Assembly: GCA_043228905.1 (NCBI GenBank)
Contig: JBHGNT010000004.1
Location: 2,232,001-2,296,000 of the forward strand
Length of the DNA: 64,000 nt
Direction: 5' to 3'
From: Azolla caroliniana
Taxonomy: Eukaryota; Polypodiophyta
A program made the translations under genes and the position numbers. The notes beneath the pieces were generated by a model. It did no database searches, was not told the origin of the DNA, and saw only the letters and a program-made list of their open reading frames with translations. Below are positions 10,032 through 23,260 of this stretch, in pieces; position 1 is the first letter of the stretch, and every line of letters begins with the position of its first letter.

Positions 10032-12006
10032 ACGCGCGCGTAAAGAGTCAAGACGGACGACACTCGGCGGTGTAAGACCGAATCATGAGCGTAACCGCGA
10101 GACTCTCGACGGTGACAGCCAAGGGGATTTTTAAAGAGGGCTATCAAGGTGTGGGGCCGCGATAGTTCGGACGCGCCGGAGGAACCCCACACCTGTACCA
10201 TAGGTAGGAAATTTTGGCTCTCCGACAACAAAGGTTGTACATTAACTGGCATCAGTAGCAAGGAGAAGAAGAAGGTGGAGGAGCGGCTCAGGTCATGCAA
10301 GGCACTCCACCCCGATGAAGAAATTAGCGGCGCCGTGGAGGCGGTCTTGTTTGATGACACCTTGGGAGAGCTGTGTGGCGTATTCGATGAGGGCCTTAGT
10401 GAAGACCGGATGAGTCCGGTCAGCTCAATGGAAATGTACCAAGTCATTGCGGACTTTGGGGAGAGGATCAAGTCGGATCAGACGGCCTGCGTAAGTACGA
10501 AGTACGAGACTGTGGACCGGAAGGTGAGGCCCGTCGCGGCACCCTTGCCGGAGGGCAGCGAGAAGCGTATAAAAGGGTCTCGTCGGACCCAAGTTTACGG
10601 AATCCGGCCAACATAGGACACCAGATCACCGACATAACGCTATGGGACCTCAACATTGGTGGGGGTGGGTTTCTACTGCCGGCGAACGAGGACCGGTTTC
10701 GGAGAATGCTCGGAAGGCACGGGAAAGCCTTCGCATTCTCGCCGGAGGAGATCTTCATGGTACCGCATGTACCGTGGAATCTCAAACCGATTCCGGTGCC
10801 TAGAGCTCACATTCTGGCGCTGATGGAGCTGCTTAAACAGAAGGTGGAGATGGGCATCCTCGAACCATCGAGTGCCCCATATTCGAATCGATGGTTTACC
10901 GTGCCAAAGAAGAACGGCACACTGCGCTTTATACAGGACCTGCAGCCGGTCAACAAGGTGACCATTCGAAACGCAAGTATCAGGCCTACCATTGATGAGT
11001 TCGCGGAGGCCTTCGCAGGGAGGTCGATCTACTCGGTCGGGGATCCGTACTCAGAGTACGATCAGTTCCAACTAGTCGTAGAGAGCAGGGATATCACGAC
11101 GATGCAAACTCCTCTCGGCCTAGTTCGAATGTGTACCCTACCGCAAGGGGGAACGAACTCAGTGGCGCACATGGTGAATGCAATGAACAAGGTGTTGAGG
11201 GACTGCATCCCGGACATCACCATGCCGTTTCTGGACGACATCCTGATCAAAGCATGTCCAGTGGAGGACAAGGACGAGTCCGTTTAGGGTTTAGGGTTGC
11301 CGGGGGTTCGTGACGAATCACATCCGCGACTGCAAGAAGGTGCTACAAAGACTCGAGAGCGCGCGACTCATTTTCTCCGGAGAAAAGTCAGCCTTTGAAC
11401 AACCAGAGATCTTGGTAGTCGAACACCTATGCGGGCCTTACGGCCGGAAGCCGTCCCCGACGAAGGTAGAAGCCATCTCTGCGATGAAGGATGATTGCGG
11501 GTCGGTTACGGAGGTCCGAAGGTTCATGGGGGCATGTGCGTTCTATCACATCTGGATTCCGGACTACGCGCATGTCGCGGAACCGCTTTACGGGTTATTG
11601 AAGAAAGGTTACCGGTTCGAATGGAGGACGGAGCACACGGAGTCGGTTCGGAGATTGAAGGAGGCGCTCGCCGCGGCGTCGGCTCTCCGGAAAGCGGTTT
11701 ACGGCCAGGAAGTCCCCATTTACGTGACGGTGGACACGAGCCCGACCGGGATCGGGTGGGTGATCAATCAGGAAGACAAGGACGGCGTACGGTTCCTGAT
11801 CTGGTTCGGGGCAAAGGTATTGAGCGAGCGGCAGCGAGGATACGCCCAAATTAAGCCTGAGCTATGGGGTATCGTTTCGGCAGTCAAGGCCGATAAGGAC
11901 TATCTGATTGGGACGGAAGTGATCATTGAGACAGAATTCCTACCGATTCTGGGTCTGGTTTCCGGATGCGTGACTCCGGACCTGGCGATGCTCAGGTCGA
12001 TCGCGT
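10032..12006 (+). pseudogene. N1 RT and partial RNase H (broken)
   Basis: The region opens with a protease-RT linker (KSQDGRHSAV, then 10149-10616). RT follows at 10706-11287 with KAFAFSPEEI, LRFIQDLQPVNKVTIRNA, RSIYSVGDPYSEYDQF, TLPQGGTNSVAHMVNAMNKV and MPFLDDILIKAC. The frame then breaks at a short telomere-like insertion (11283-11296) and continues 11310-12006 with the connection and RNase H (EVRRFMGACAFYHIWIPDYA, YVTVDTSPTGIGWVI). It ends in 'MLRSIA', where N2 has inserted. Continuity with the RNase H text at 40131 (YIKSLNSEI) proves that the two halves were once joined. Confidence 0.9.
11283..11296 (+). repeat. Interstitial telomere-type repeat (TTTAGGG)2
   Basis: Two exact TTTAGGG units sit inside the RT of N1, replacing bases that in N2 and N3 encode the segment after DET/DES-V (as in VGPDGC). 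A TAG is created. TTTAGGG is the common telomere unit of green plants. The likely origin is repair of a double-strand break. Confidence 0.8.
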
Positions 12007-12640
12007 TGTCGCGTTGTTACGCGCGTGCGTGTAGAAAGAGGCGGGACTACGGGGCTCTCGGACCAAGGAGAGAGAGAGAGAGAGAGAGAGATGCAAGTAC
12101 ACAGAGAGAGATGAAGAGCAAGAAAAACAGGAATCCGATTACTATATTCAATAGCTTACAACCGGCAACCCGGTAATGGACCCGATGTGGGGTCCTACTC
12201 ACGCACACCGACGATAGCCACACGACTCGAAGAAACAAAGGGGGAAAGGGGACGGAGAGAAACTCTGCTGGAAGCACACGGGCTGTCCACGAAGCAGAGG
12301 CAGCGAACTCCTGGCACCCGTAGAGAACGACGATTGGAAGAGAGAGAGCTCGGCACTCGGTTCTGCAGCAGCACTTCATCCTCCCCAACCCCCCTCTTCC
12401 TTCTCTCCTCTCCTTAAATAGTTCCCAAAAGGGGGTGCCCTTTTTCCCTAGTCAAATCGCTTTATTCCATGTCCCTTCGTATAGAGATACGCACAATCCC
12501 CTAATAAATGTGTACTACTTAGTATTTACATCAGCCGATCCATTTATTATCAAAATATCAATTCACGCGTCCATCCGTGTAAGAGCCGGTTCATGCGCTT
12601 TTCTGTCTGATTCCGCCTATGGCCGGTTTTCTTCACGACA
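12007..12640 (-). repeat. N2 3' LTR (634 bp)
   Basis: In plus coordinates it runs TGTCGCGTTG to CTTCACGACA. A (ga)n run lies at about 12067-12090, and on the minus strand a TATA-like tatttaagg lies near 12411-12419. Just inside (12641-12690) the plus strand reads tccacccccacc, the complement of a polypurine tract, identifying it as the 3' LTR. It shares its R/U5 text with the N1 LTR but has a different U3. Confidence 0.85.
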
Positions 12641-15548
12641 TCCACCCCCACCAAACCGCGCATCCACCGGCATGCGCCAAAGACAGGTAGTTACCGAAGA
12701 AAACCAGCTTCACTCGTCGCTCTCCGGTTCTCAGCTGGGCCCGAACTGATCGTCGTTGTCGCTCCCGCTCGCAGGCTCCGGCTCGTCTTCGAACCTCTCC
12801 TTAAACGCTTTGATCCGCTTCCCGACCACCGGCACTGCTAGCCGTGTCCCGTCGAGTTCCGCGAGGTGGTACGTGCCGTTGTCATTTGCGCTCAAACCGA
12901 GTAGGGCCCGAACCACCTCCTAGCAAACTTTCACACCGCCTTGTGCTAATTGTCGAGGCTGCTATCGTACACCAAGACCCATTCGCCTTCCTCAATCTTC
13001 TTTGTTCGCAACCGGTGTGTCCGGTTGAACCGGGTCTTGTTCCGCTCCCTTGCCGCCCGTAGCTTTTCCTTCGCCCTTTTTATGTCCTCTGGCCTCCACT
13101 CGAGTTGCCGAATCTACGCCGCCAGCAACTCCTCCCGACTCATCTTGTCCTTCCAATCTACCGCCGCCCATGAAGAAACCGTCCGTTCCACCGGCATGAT
13201 CGGTTTCTGTCTGTACATCAGCTCTGCCGGCACTGTCACCGAACTGTGCGTAGTTCGGTCTGCCCATAGTGTGTAAGGAAGGAGCCACGCCCAATTCCCG
13301 ACCTGCCCTCCGCATGCACGCACCAACACCTTTACGATCGGCCCGTGTCCACGTTCTACCTTCCCGTTCGCCTCCGGATTGTACGCCGTAGTGAGGGAGA
13401 GTTTGACGCCCAACTGGTCGAACAACTCCTCAGCTTCTTGCGCATCTAGCTCTCCCCGGTCCGCCACGATCCTCCCGACGCACCCGTACCGACACACTAC
13501 CTCTTCGATCAGGAAGCGGCATACCGCCGCGGTTGTCTTGTTCTGCAGTGCACAACTATCCACCTGGTTTGTTAAGTCTTCTCGCGCAAGCAGCAGGTAC
13601 CGCATTTGTCCTACTCCCATCGGCATCGTCATCAAGTCTACCATCCACTTGAAATGGACCGTAGGCGGGTAGGTCGGGTGTAGCTCGTCCCGATGTCGGA
13701 CCACGAAGTGCATCTGACAGCTTTCGCAAGTCGTTACGAACCGATGCACGTCGCGGTACAACCCCGGCCACCAGTACTTCTCCTTCAGCTTCTCGAATGT
13801 GGCCCACGTTCCGCGGTGCCCGGCCCAGGGACTCTCGTGAAATGCTGCCAGTAGTACTTCTTGTTCTTCTTTCTTTGCCACTACTCGGAGCGGGATGCTG
13901 TTTTTCTTCTTTGGGTGGCTCCATATACATCCGTCCCGCATGAAGAATCGGTACGCCTTCTTCTGTACCCGGCTCGCCTCTTCTCTCGTCCACGCTGCGT
14001 CCAACGTCATCACCCGTAGGAACCTCCCGATTTGGAGCCACTCCCCGTCGTACCTGTTCTCGTCAAATTCGTTAAGCGCCGGAGTGTCCCCTTTCCTCAT
14101 CGTTACGTTAACCGACCCGAAGAAGTCCTCGCTGACTTCTTCATCATCCGAAACCATGTCGTCTTCGTCATTGAACCTCACTCTCGAAAGCATGTCGGCC
14201 ATGGCGTTATCTTTTCTGGAGATGTGTTGTATCTCCGGGTTTAGGGACTTAATGTACGCTATCCACCGGAGCATTGTTAGGTCCGGCGTCGCACATCCGG
14301 AAACCATGTCGAGTATATGCAAGCAGTCCGTCTCGATGATCACCTCCGTCCCGATCAGATAGTCCTTGTCGGCTTTGACTGCCGAAACGATACCCCAAAG
14401 CTCGCGCTTAACTTGGGTGTATCCTCGCTGCCTCTTGCTCAATACCTTCGCCCCAAACCGGATTGGGAACCGTACGCCGTCCTTGTCCTCCTGACTGATT
14501 ACCCACCTGATCCTGGTTGGGCTCGTGTCCACCATCACGCAAATGGGGACATCCTTGCCGTAAACCGCTTTTCTAAGAGCCGGTGCTACCGTAAGTGCCT
14601 CCTTTAGTCTCCGTGTGCTCCGTCCTCCACTCAAAGCTACGCCCCTTTTTCAATAGTCCGTTGAGGGGTTCCGCGACATGTGCGTAGTGCGGGATCCAGA
14701 TGTGGTAGAACGCGCATGCACCCAAGAATCTGCGGACCTTCGTAACCGACCCGCAACAGTTCCTCATCACGGAGATGGCCTCTACCTTTGCCGGAGACGG
14801 TTTCCTAACGTAAGGCCCGCATAGGTGTTTGACCACCAGGATCTCCGACTATCCGAACACCGATTTTTCTCCGGAGAAGGTGAGTCGTGCGTTTTCAAGC
14901 CTCTACAACACCTTCTCGCAATCGTTGATGTGGTTTATGAGGAACCTCCGGCATCCGTCTGGCCCGACGGTCTCGTCCGCGTCATCCACCGGACACCCCT
15001 TTATCGGGATGTCGTCCAAGAATGGCATGGTGATCTCCGGGATGCAGTCACTTAGCACCTTGTTCATTGCGTTCACCATATGCGCCACCGAATTTGTCCC
15101 ACCTTGTGGTAGGGTACACATTCGTACCAGGCTGAGAGGGGTTCGCATTGTCGTGATATCCCTGCTCTCCACGGCTAGCTGGAACTAGTCGTACCCCAAG
15201 TATAAGTCACCGACCGAATAGATCGACCTTCCAGCGAAGACCTCCGCGAACTCATCTATGGTCGGTCCGATTCCTGCGTTACGGATGGTCACCCTGTTGA
15301 CCTGTTGCAGGTCCTGAATGAATCGTAGTGTGTCGTTCTTCTTTGGCACCGTAAACCACCGGTTCGAATACGGGGCACTTGACGGCTCGAGGATGCCCAT
15401 CTCCACCCTCTGCTTCAGAAGCTCCATCAACTTCGGGATGTGAGCTCTCGGCACCGGAATTGCTTTGAGATTCCACGGTACATGAGGTATCGTGAAGATC
15501 ACCATCGGTTCAACGATCATTGGGTCCACGCACCCGATCTCCTTTACC
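12641..15548 (-). pseudogene. N2 pol, 3' copy: RT, RNase H, integrase, C-terminus
   Basis: On the minus strand, RT lies in three broken frames (15550-14573) with PRAHIPKLMELLKQRVEMG, RSIYSVGDLYLGYD and MPFLDDIPIKGC. A long intact frame (14634-13114, 506 residues) covers RNase H (VDTSPTRIRWVI, ISRKDNAMADMLSR) and integrase. The integrase has the H-H-C-C zinc region (FHESPWAGHRGTW, VTTCESCQM), then VDLMTMPMG, VADRGELDAQEA and NPEANGKVERGHG as D, D and E positions. A C-terminal segment (about 12950-12740) has the YHLAELDGTRLAVPV fold element. The RT part starts abruptly at 15548 beside a second C-terminus. Confidence 0.85.
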
Positions 15549-18500
15549 AAACTGATCGTCGTCGTTACTCTCGCTCGCCGGCTCCGGCTTGTCTTCGAAC
15601 CGCTTCTTGAACTCTTTGATCCGCTTCCCGGCCCCCGGCACCGTTACCCGGGTACCGTTGAGTTCCGCAAGGTGGTACGTGTCGTTGTTGTTCGCGCTCG
15701 TCACCGTGTAGGGCCCGAACCTTCTCCTAGCGAACTTTCGCACCACCTTGTACTGATTGTCGAGGCTTTTGTCGTATACCAAGACCCAGTCGCCTTCCTC
15801 AATCTTCTTTGGTTGCAACCGGTGCGTCTGGTTGAACTGCGTCTTGTTGTAGTGAGGGAGAGTTTGACCCCTAGTCGGTCGAACAACTCCTCATCCTCCC
15901 TCGCATCCAGCTCTCCCCGGTCCGCCACGATCCTCCCGACGCACCCGTACCGGCACACTACCTCTTCGATCAGGAACCGGCATACTGCCACAGTTGTCTT
16001 GTTCTGTAGTGCACGGCCTTCCACCTGGTTCGTTAAGTCTTCTCGTGCAAGCACCAGGTATTGCATCTGTCCTACTCCCATCGGCATCGTCACCAAGTCT
16101 ACCACCCACTTGAAATGGAGCGTAGGCGGGTAGGTCGGGTGTAGCTCGTCCTGATGTCGGACCATGGAGTGCATCTGACAGCTTTCGCAAGTCGTTACGA
16201 ACCGATGCACATCTCGATACAGCCCCGGCCACCAGTACTTCTCCTTCAGCTTCTCGAATGTGGCCCACGTTCCGTGGTGCCCGGCCCAGGGACTCTCGTG
16301 AAATGCCGCCAGTAGTCCCCCTTGTTCTTCTTTCCTTGCCACTACTCGGAGCGGAATGTCATTTTTCTTCTTTGGGTGCCTCCATATACACCCGTTCCGC
16401 AGCAAGAATCGGTATGCCTTCTTCCGCACCCGGCTTGCCTCTTCTCTCGTCCACGCTGCATCCGGCGTCATCGCCCGTAGAAACTTCCCGATTTGGAGCC
16501 ACTCCCTGTCGTACTTGCTTTCGTCAAATTCGTTAAGCGTCGGAGTGTCCCCTTTCCTCGTCGTTATGTCGTCTTCGTCGTTGAACCTCACTCTCGAAAG
16601 CATGTCAGCCATGGCGTTATCCTTTCCGTATATGTGCAGTATCTCCGGGTTCAAGGACTTAACGTACGCTATCCACCGGAGCATTGCTAGGTCCGGCGTC
16701 GCGCATCTGGAAACCATGCCGAGTATCGGCAGGCAGTTCGTCTCGATCATCCCCAAACGATACCCCAAAGCTCACGCTTAACTTTGGTGTATCCTCACTG
16801 CTGCTCGCTCGATACCTTCGCCCCGAACCGGATCAGGAACCGTACGCCATCCTTCTCTTCCTGACTGATCACCCACCCGATCCCAGTCGGGCTCGTGTCC
16901 ACCGTCACGCAAACGGGGACATCCTTGTCGTAAACCACTTTTCGGAGAGCTAGTGCTACCGTATGCGCCTCCTTTAGTCTCCGTACCAACTCTGTGTGCT
17001 CCTTCCTCCACTCAAAGCTACGCCCCTTTTTCAATAGTCTGTAGAGGGGTTCTGCGACATGTGCGTAGTGCGGGATCCAGATGTGGTAGAACGCGCATGC
17101 ACCCAAGAATCTGCAGACCTCCGTAACCGACCCGAAATCGTTCCTCATCGCGGAGATGGCCTCTACCTTTGCCAGAGAAGGTTTCCTACCGTAATGCCCG
17201 CACAGGTCTCCGACCACCAGGATCTCCGACTGCCCGAACGCCGATTTTTCGAGCCTCTCCAGCACCTTCTCACAGTCGTTGATGTGGTTCACGATGAACC
17301 TCTGACATCCGTCTGTCCTGACAGTCTCGTCCGCATCCTCCACCGGACACCCCTTTATCGGGATGTCATCCAAGAATGGCATGGTGATGTCCGGGACACA
17401 GTCCCTTAGCACCTTGTTCATTGCGTTTACCATATGTGCCACCGAATTTGTCCCTCCTTGTGGTAGGGTACACATTCGTACCAGGCCGAGAGGAGTTCGC
17501 ATCGTCGTGATATCCCTGCTCTCCACGGCTAGCTGGAACTGGTCGTACCCCGAGTATAAGTCACCAACCGAATAGATCGATCCTCCAGCGAAAGCCTCTG
17601 CGAACTCATCTATGGTCGGTCTGATTCCTGCATTACGGATGGTCATCCTATTGACCGGTTGCAGGTCCTGAATGAAGCGTAGCGTGCCGTTCTTCTTCGG
17701 CACCATAAACCACCGATTCGAATACGGGGCACTCGATGGTTCCAGGATGCCCATCTCCACCTTCTGCTTCAAAAGCTCCATCAACTTCGAGATGTGAGCT
17801 CTCGGCACCGGAATCGGTATGAGATTCCACAGTACATGCGGTACCGTGAAGATCACCATCGGTTCGACGATCGTCGGGTGCACGCACCCGATCTCCTCCA
17901 GGGAGAACGCGAAGGCTTTCCCATGCCTTCCGAGCATTCTCTGAAACCTGTCCTCCTCCGCCAGCAGTAGGAAACCACCCCCACCGACCTTGAGCTCCCA
18001 TATCATTATGTCGTTGAACCGGTGCCCTATGCCAGCCAGATTCCGTAAACTTGGGTCCGATGCGACCCCTTTTATCCGCTCCTCGCTGCCCTCCGGCAAG
18101 GGTGCCGCGACTGGCCTCACCTTCCGGTCCACAGTCTTGTACTTTGTATCCACGTGGGCCGTCTGATCCGACCCGATCCTTTCCCCGAAGTCCGCGATGA
18201 CTTCGTACATTCCCATCGAACTAACCGGAACGGTCCGGTCTTCTCTAAGGTCTTCACCGATCACCTTTTGCAACTCGCCCAAGGTGTCGTCAAAAGAGAC
18301 CGCCTCCACGGCGCCGCTGATCTCTTCATTGGAGGAGAGGACTCCGCATCCCCTGAGCTGCTCCTCCGCTCGCTTCCTTTCCCGGCCGCTGGCGCTGGCT
18401 ATAGTACAACCTCTGTCTTTGGAGAAGCAAAACTTCCCACCTACTGTACATTTGTGGGATTCTTCCTGTACGTCCGGACTACCGCGGCACCATGCCTTGT

Positions 18501-18798
18501 TAGCCCTCTCTAAAAGTCCCCTCGGTTGTCGCCGCCAACGGTCTCGCGATTCCTCTCATGGTTCGGACGTACGGTCATGAATTGGAGGGAATGTCGACCG
18601 TCCTGGCTCTTGACGCGCGCATACGCCAAAACGTTGTCCAACACCTTCATCTCCATGCATGCTGTCGTAATGTATGGTTCGCCGAGAATCACCGGGTGCG
18701 AGGATGTTTCCTACACGAAGAAATGTTGATCTATCTCGACATCACCGACCTTTACACGTATATTCAAGCACGCACCATGCAACTCCTCCGTAGCACGC
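15549..18798 (-). pseudogene. N2 pol, 5' copy: protease end, RT, RNase H, integrase, C-terminus
   Basis: On the minus strand this begins in the protease (MILGEPYITTACMEMKV, about 18690). A 504-residue frame (18309-16795) then contains the PR-RT linker and a nearly complete RT: GTLRFIQDLQPVNRMTIRNAG, SVGDLYSGYDQFQLAVESRD and MPFLDDIPIKGC. About 50 bases are missing near 16750 in RNase H relative to N3. Integrase follows in frame to about 15850, where a deletion removes the core's end and joins it to the C-terminal domain (15818-15560, EEGDWVLVYDKSLDNQYK). N3 interrupts the protease at 18798; the rest resumes at 38005. Confidence 0.85.
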
Positions 18799-19445
18799 TG
18801 TCGCGTTACTACGCGTGTGCGTGGGAAAATGAGGAGGGACCACCGGGGTCTTGAACCGAAGAGCAGGTGATAGAAGGGGGAAGAGAAGGAGAGAGACGCT
18901 CGGTCACTTATGAGCAAAGAAACACAGGGGCGTGGCCCGTCAACACAGAGGACGCGAATGGACACAGAGATAGGGAGACAAGTGTTTGTAAATTAACGAA
19001 TAACAAGTACACAGCAGAACACGCGAGCGGCTACAACCGAACAGGCCGGCGAACAGATGTCGATGCATGTTCGTCTTTGCACGAAATGGGGATAGGATGG
19101 AGGTGCTGCCGGAAGCACACGAGTGTTCCTCGAAGCAGCGCGAGCCTCCCTAAACCTGCAGAGAAGAGCAACAGAGAACAGACAGAGGAGAAGCGTTCGG
19201 TTCCGGTCCGACAGCACTTCGTCCTCCTGAATGCGCGCCCCTTTCTCCCTGTGTCTCCCTCTCCTTTATATCGTTAAGAAGGGAGCCGTCTCCCTCCTTT
19301 ACTTCCTACCTACCGAATCTAACTACCCCCGGATATGCCTTCATACTTAATTCTCTATTATATACATTAAGGGCGCGCACACGTGAAGAGCCGGTTCACG
19401 CACGCTATGCACCGATTGCGCCAAGGGACGGTTTTCTTCACGACA
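18799..19445 (-). repeat. N3 3' LTR
   Basis: Plus-strand text runs TGTCGCGTTACTACG to CTTCACGACA. A reversed TATA (ctttatatcg, about 19263) is present. The next bases, tccgcccccacc, complement a polypurine tract. It pairs with 37352-38000. Confidence 0.9.
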
Positions 19446-22400
19446 TCCGCCCCCACCTAACCGCGCATCCACCGGTATGCACCAAAATGGGGTTCTAGTT
19501 GGAGAAAACCGGCCCGGGTTCCGGTTCCTCGTCCATCGGTTCGTCCTCCGCCTCGGACTGATCATCATCGTTGTCCAGGCCTCTTAGATCCGGTTCGCCG
19601 TCGTGGCGCTTCTTGAACACTTTGATCCGCTTCCCCGCCACTGCTATCGCCATCCTCGTACCGTTGACTTCCGCCAGGTGATACGTCCCGTTGTCGTTGG
19701 CGCTCGTTACCACGTAAGGCCCGAACCACCGCTTTGCAAACTTCCATGTTGCTCGATGCTGGTTGTCGAGGCTGTTGTCGTAGACTAGCACCCAGTCGCC
19801 TTCCTCAATTCTCCTTGGTCTGAGCCAGTGCGTTCGGTCGAACCGGGCTTTGTTCTTCATCCTCGTCGTCCGCAGTCTCTCCACCGCTCGTTCCACGTCC
19901 TCTAGCCTCCGCTCGAGCTGCCGTATACGCGCCGCTAACAGTTCTTCCCGACTCATTTCGTCACTCTATTCTACTGTCACCCAAGAGGAGATCGTCCGTT
20001 CCATCGGCATGATCGGCTTCTACCCGAACATGAGCTCTGACGGCATGAACCCGGTTACCGAACTGTGCGTTGTCCGGTCCGCCCACAAGGCGTAAGGTAA
20101 CAGCCATGGCCAGTTCCCACCTGGTCTCCGCATGCCCGGACTAGCGCTTTGACGATTGGCCCGTGCCCGTGCTCTACCTTCCCGTTTGCCTCCGGATTGT
20201 ACGTTGTGGTGAGCGAGAGCTTGACCCCTAACCGGCTGAACAGCTCCTTGGCCTCTTCGGCGTCCAACTCCCCGCGGTTAGCCACGATCTTTCCGACGCA
20301 TCCGTACCGGCATATCACGTCCTCAATCAGGAACCGACACACGGCCGCGGTCGTTCTGTTCTGCATGGCTCGGCCTTCCACCTGGTTCGTCAGGTCCTCC
20401 CGGGCCAGCACTAGATATCGCATCTGGCCTACGCCCATCGGCATCGTCACCAAATCTACCATCCATTTGAAGTGGATGGCCGGAGGGTAACTAGGGTGAA
20501 GCTCGTCCCGATGTCAGACTATGGAGTACACCTGACAACTCTCACAAGTTGTCACAAACCGATGCACGTCTCGGTACAGTCCCGGCCACCAGTACTTCCC
20601 CTTTAGTTTCTCAAACGTGGCCCACGTCCCACAGTGTCCAGCCCAGGGGCTGTCGTGGTAGGCTTTCAGCAATTCCTCCTGTTCCTCCTTCGTCGCCACT
20701 ACTCGGAGCGGGATGCCGTTCCTCTTCTTCGGGTGCTTCCACAAGTATCCGTCCCGGAGAAAGAACCGGTACGCTTTCTTCCGAATCCGGTTGGCCTCGT
20801 CCCTTGTCCACGATGCGTCCGGCATCATTGTCCTTAAGAATCCCCCAATCTGCAGCCACTCCCCGTCGTACTTGCTCTCGTTGAAATCGTTAAGCGCCGG
20901 AGTGCTCCCCCCCTCGGTTGTTATGTAAGCTGCCTCGAAGAAGTCTACGCCGACTTCCTCGTCCTCTGAAACCATGCCGCCCTCGTTGTTGAATCGCGCC
21001 CTCGAAAGCATGTCGGCCATGGCATTGTCTTTCCCGGAAATGTGTCGTATTTCCGGATCCAGAGACTTGATGTACGCTATCCACCTGAGCATCGCCAGGT
21101 CCGGGGTTGCGCATCCGGAAACCATGCCGAGAATCGGCAGGCAGTCCGTCTCGATAATCACCTCTGTCCCAATTAGATAGTCTTTATCGGCCTTTACCGC
21201 CGAAACGATACCCCAGAGTTCGCGTTTAACCTGGGCGTATCCTCACTGTCGCTCGCTGAGGACCTTCGCGCCGAACCGGATTGGGAACCGGATGCCGTCC
21301 TCGTCTTCTTGGTTGACGACCCATCCGATCCCGGTCGGACTCGTATCTACCGTTATGTAGACGGGAGTGCCTTTCTCGTAGACAGCCTTCCGGAGTGCCG
21401 GAGCCGCAGCAAGAGCCTCCTTCATCTTTCGCACCGACTCCGTATGCTTGTCTCACCACTCGAATTTTCGCCCCTTTTTTAGCAACCTGTATAGCGGCTC
21501 GGTAACGTGGGTGTAATGTGGGATCCATATGTGGTAGAACGTGCATGCTCCCAAGAACCTCCGTACCTCCGTGACCGAGTTACACTCGGACTTCATTGCG
21601 GAGATGGCTTCTACCTTTGCTGGAGACGTTTTCCGGCCATACGGTCCGCATAGATGTCCGACGACCATGATCTCTGATTGCCCGAAGGCCGATTTTTCCC
21701 CGAAGAAGGTGAGCCTCGCGTCCTCTAGCCTCTGCAGCACCCTCTCGCAGTCGTCAATGTGTGTCGCCACGAATTTCCGGCATCCGTCCGGTCCGATCGT
21801 TTCGTCCCTTTCTTCCACCGGACATCCTTTGATTGGGATGTCATCCAAGAATGGCATGGTGATGTCCGGGATACAATCCCTCAGCACTTTGTTCATCGCA
21901 GTCACCATGTGGGCCACCGAGTTCGTCCCTCCTTGCGGCAAGGTGCACATCCGCACTAGGACGAGAGGAGTCCGCATCGTCGTAATGTCTCTACTTTCTA
22001 CGGCTAGTTGGAACTGATCGTACCCCGAGTACAGATCACCGACCGAGTAGATCGACCTTACGGCGAAGGCCTCCACGAACTCGTCTATCGTTGGTCCGAT
22101 TCCTGCGTTCCGAATGGTCACTCTGTTGACCGGCTGCAGGTCTTGAATGAAGCGCAACGTCCCGTTCTTCTTCAGTACAGTAAACCACCGGTTCGAGTAC
22201 GGGGCACTCGACGGTTCGAGGATGCCCATATCGACTTTCTGCCTCAATAGCTCCATCAACTCCGGGATGTGAGCTCTCGGTACCGAAATTGGCTTGAGAT
22301 TCCATGGTACATGCGGTACCGTGAATATCACCATCGACTTCACGACTGTCGGGTCTACGCACCCGATTTCTTCCGGCGAGAATGCGAAGGCTTTCCCGTG

Positions 22401-23235
22401 CCTTCCGAGCATTCTCCGAAACCAGTCTTCTTCCGCCAGCAGTAGGAACCCGCCGCCACCGATTTTGAGCTCCCGTAGCGTTCTGTCGGTGAAGGTGTGT
22501 CCTATGCAAGCCGGATCACGTAAACTGGGGTCCGACGTGACCCCTTCGATTCGCAACTCGCTGCCCTCCGGTAATGGTGCCGCGACTGGCCTTACCTTCC
22601 GGTCCACAGTTTTGTACTTCGTGTTAACCCGAGCCGTCCGATCCGACTCGAGCCCTCGACTAAAGTCCGCGATGACTTCATACATCTCTTCTGAACAAAC
22701 CGGTATCGTCCGGTCCTCTTTAAGGCCCTCTCCGACCACCTCTCGCAGTATTCCGAAGGTATCGTCGAAGGAGACCGCCTCCACAGCTCCGTTGATTTCC
22801 TCGCTGGGCCCGAGAATTCCGCACGCCCGAAGTCGCTCTTCCGCCCTTGTCTTTTCTCGGCCTACGACGCCGACTATCGTACACCCTCCGTTGTCGGAGA
22901 AACAAACCTTCCTACTTATGGTACAAGGATTCTTTGGTTTTGCTTCTATCGTACATTTGTGGGGTTTTCCCGGAGTGTCCGGACGGTCGCAGCCCCACGC
23001 CTTGGCAGCCCTCTCTAAAAATCCTCTCGATTCTCGCCACCAAGGGACTCGCAGTTTCGCTCGTGGTTGGGTCGTACTGTCAGGAACTGGACCGAATGAC
23101 GCCCGTCCTGACTCTTGACCCTCGCGTAAGCCGACCCGTTGTCCAGCACCTTGGTCTCCATTCGCGCCGCCGTAATGTACGATTCCCCTAGAATGACCGG
23201 GTGCGAGGACATTTCCTGCACAAAGAAATGTTGGT
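19446..23235 (-). pseudogene. N3 pol: protease end, RT, RNase H, integrase, C-terminus
   Basis: A 602-residue minus-strand frame (23261-21453) holds the end of the protease, the linker and a complete RT: LRFIQDLQPVNRVTIRNAG, SVGDLYSGYDQFQLAVESRD, TLPQGGTNSVAHMVTAMNKV and MPFLDDIPIKGC. It ends at a stop in the RNase H connection (near 21453, WRTEH in relatives). RNase H and the integrase zinc region follow (21434-20514), then the integrase core in another frame (20462-20055) and a C-terminal frame of 154 residues (19956-19495: MSREELLAARIRQLERRLED, GDWVLVYDNSLDNQ, YHLAEVNGTRM). Gag and the start of the protease lie beyond N4 at 35398-37307. It is close to functional but carries several breaks. 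Confidence 0.88.
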
Positions 23236-23260
23236 GGGTGAAAGCATGCGAGTGGAAACA
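23236..23260 (+). repeat. N4 left terminal inverted repeat
   Basis: It begins GGGTGAAAGC and runs to GTGGAAACA. It pairs with 35373-35397, with one mismatch at position 5 (G here, A in the partner). A perfect 18-bp palindrome containing AGCTAATTAGCT follows at about 23278-23295. Confidence 0.92.
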
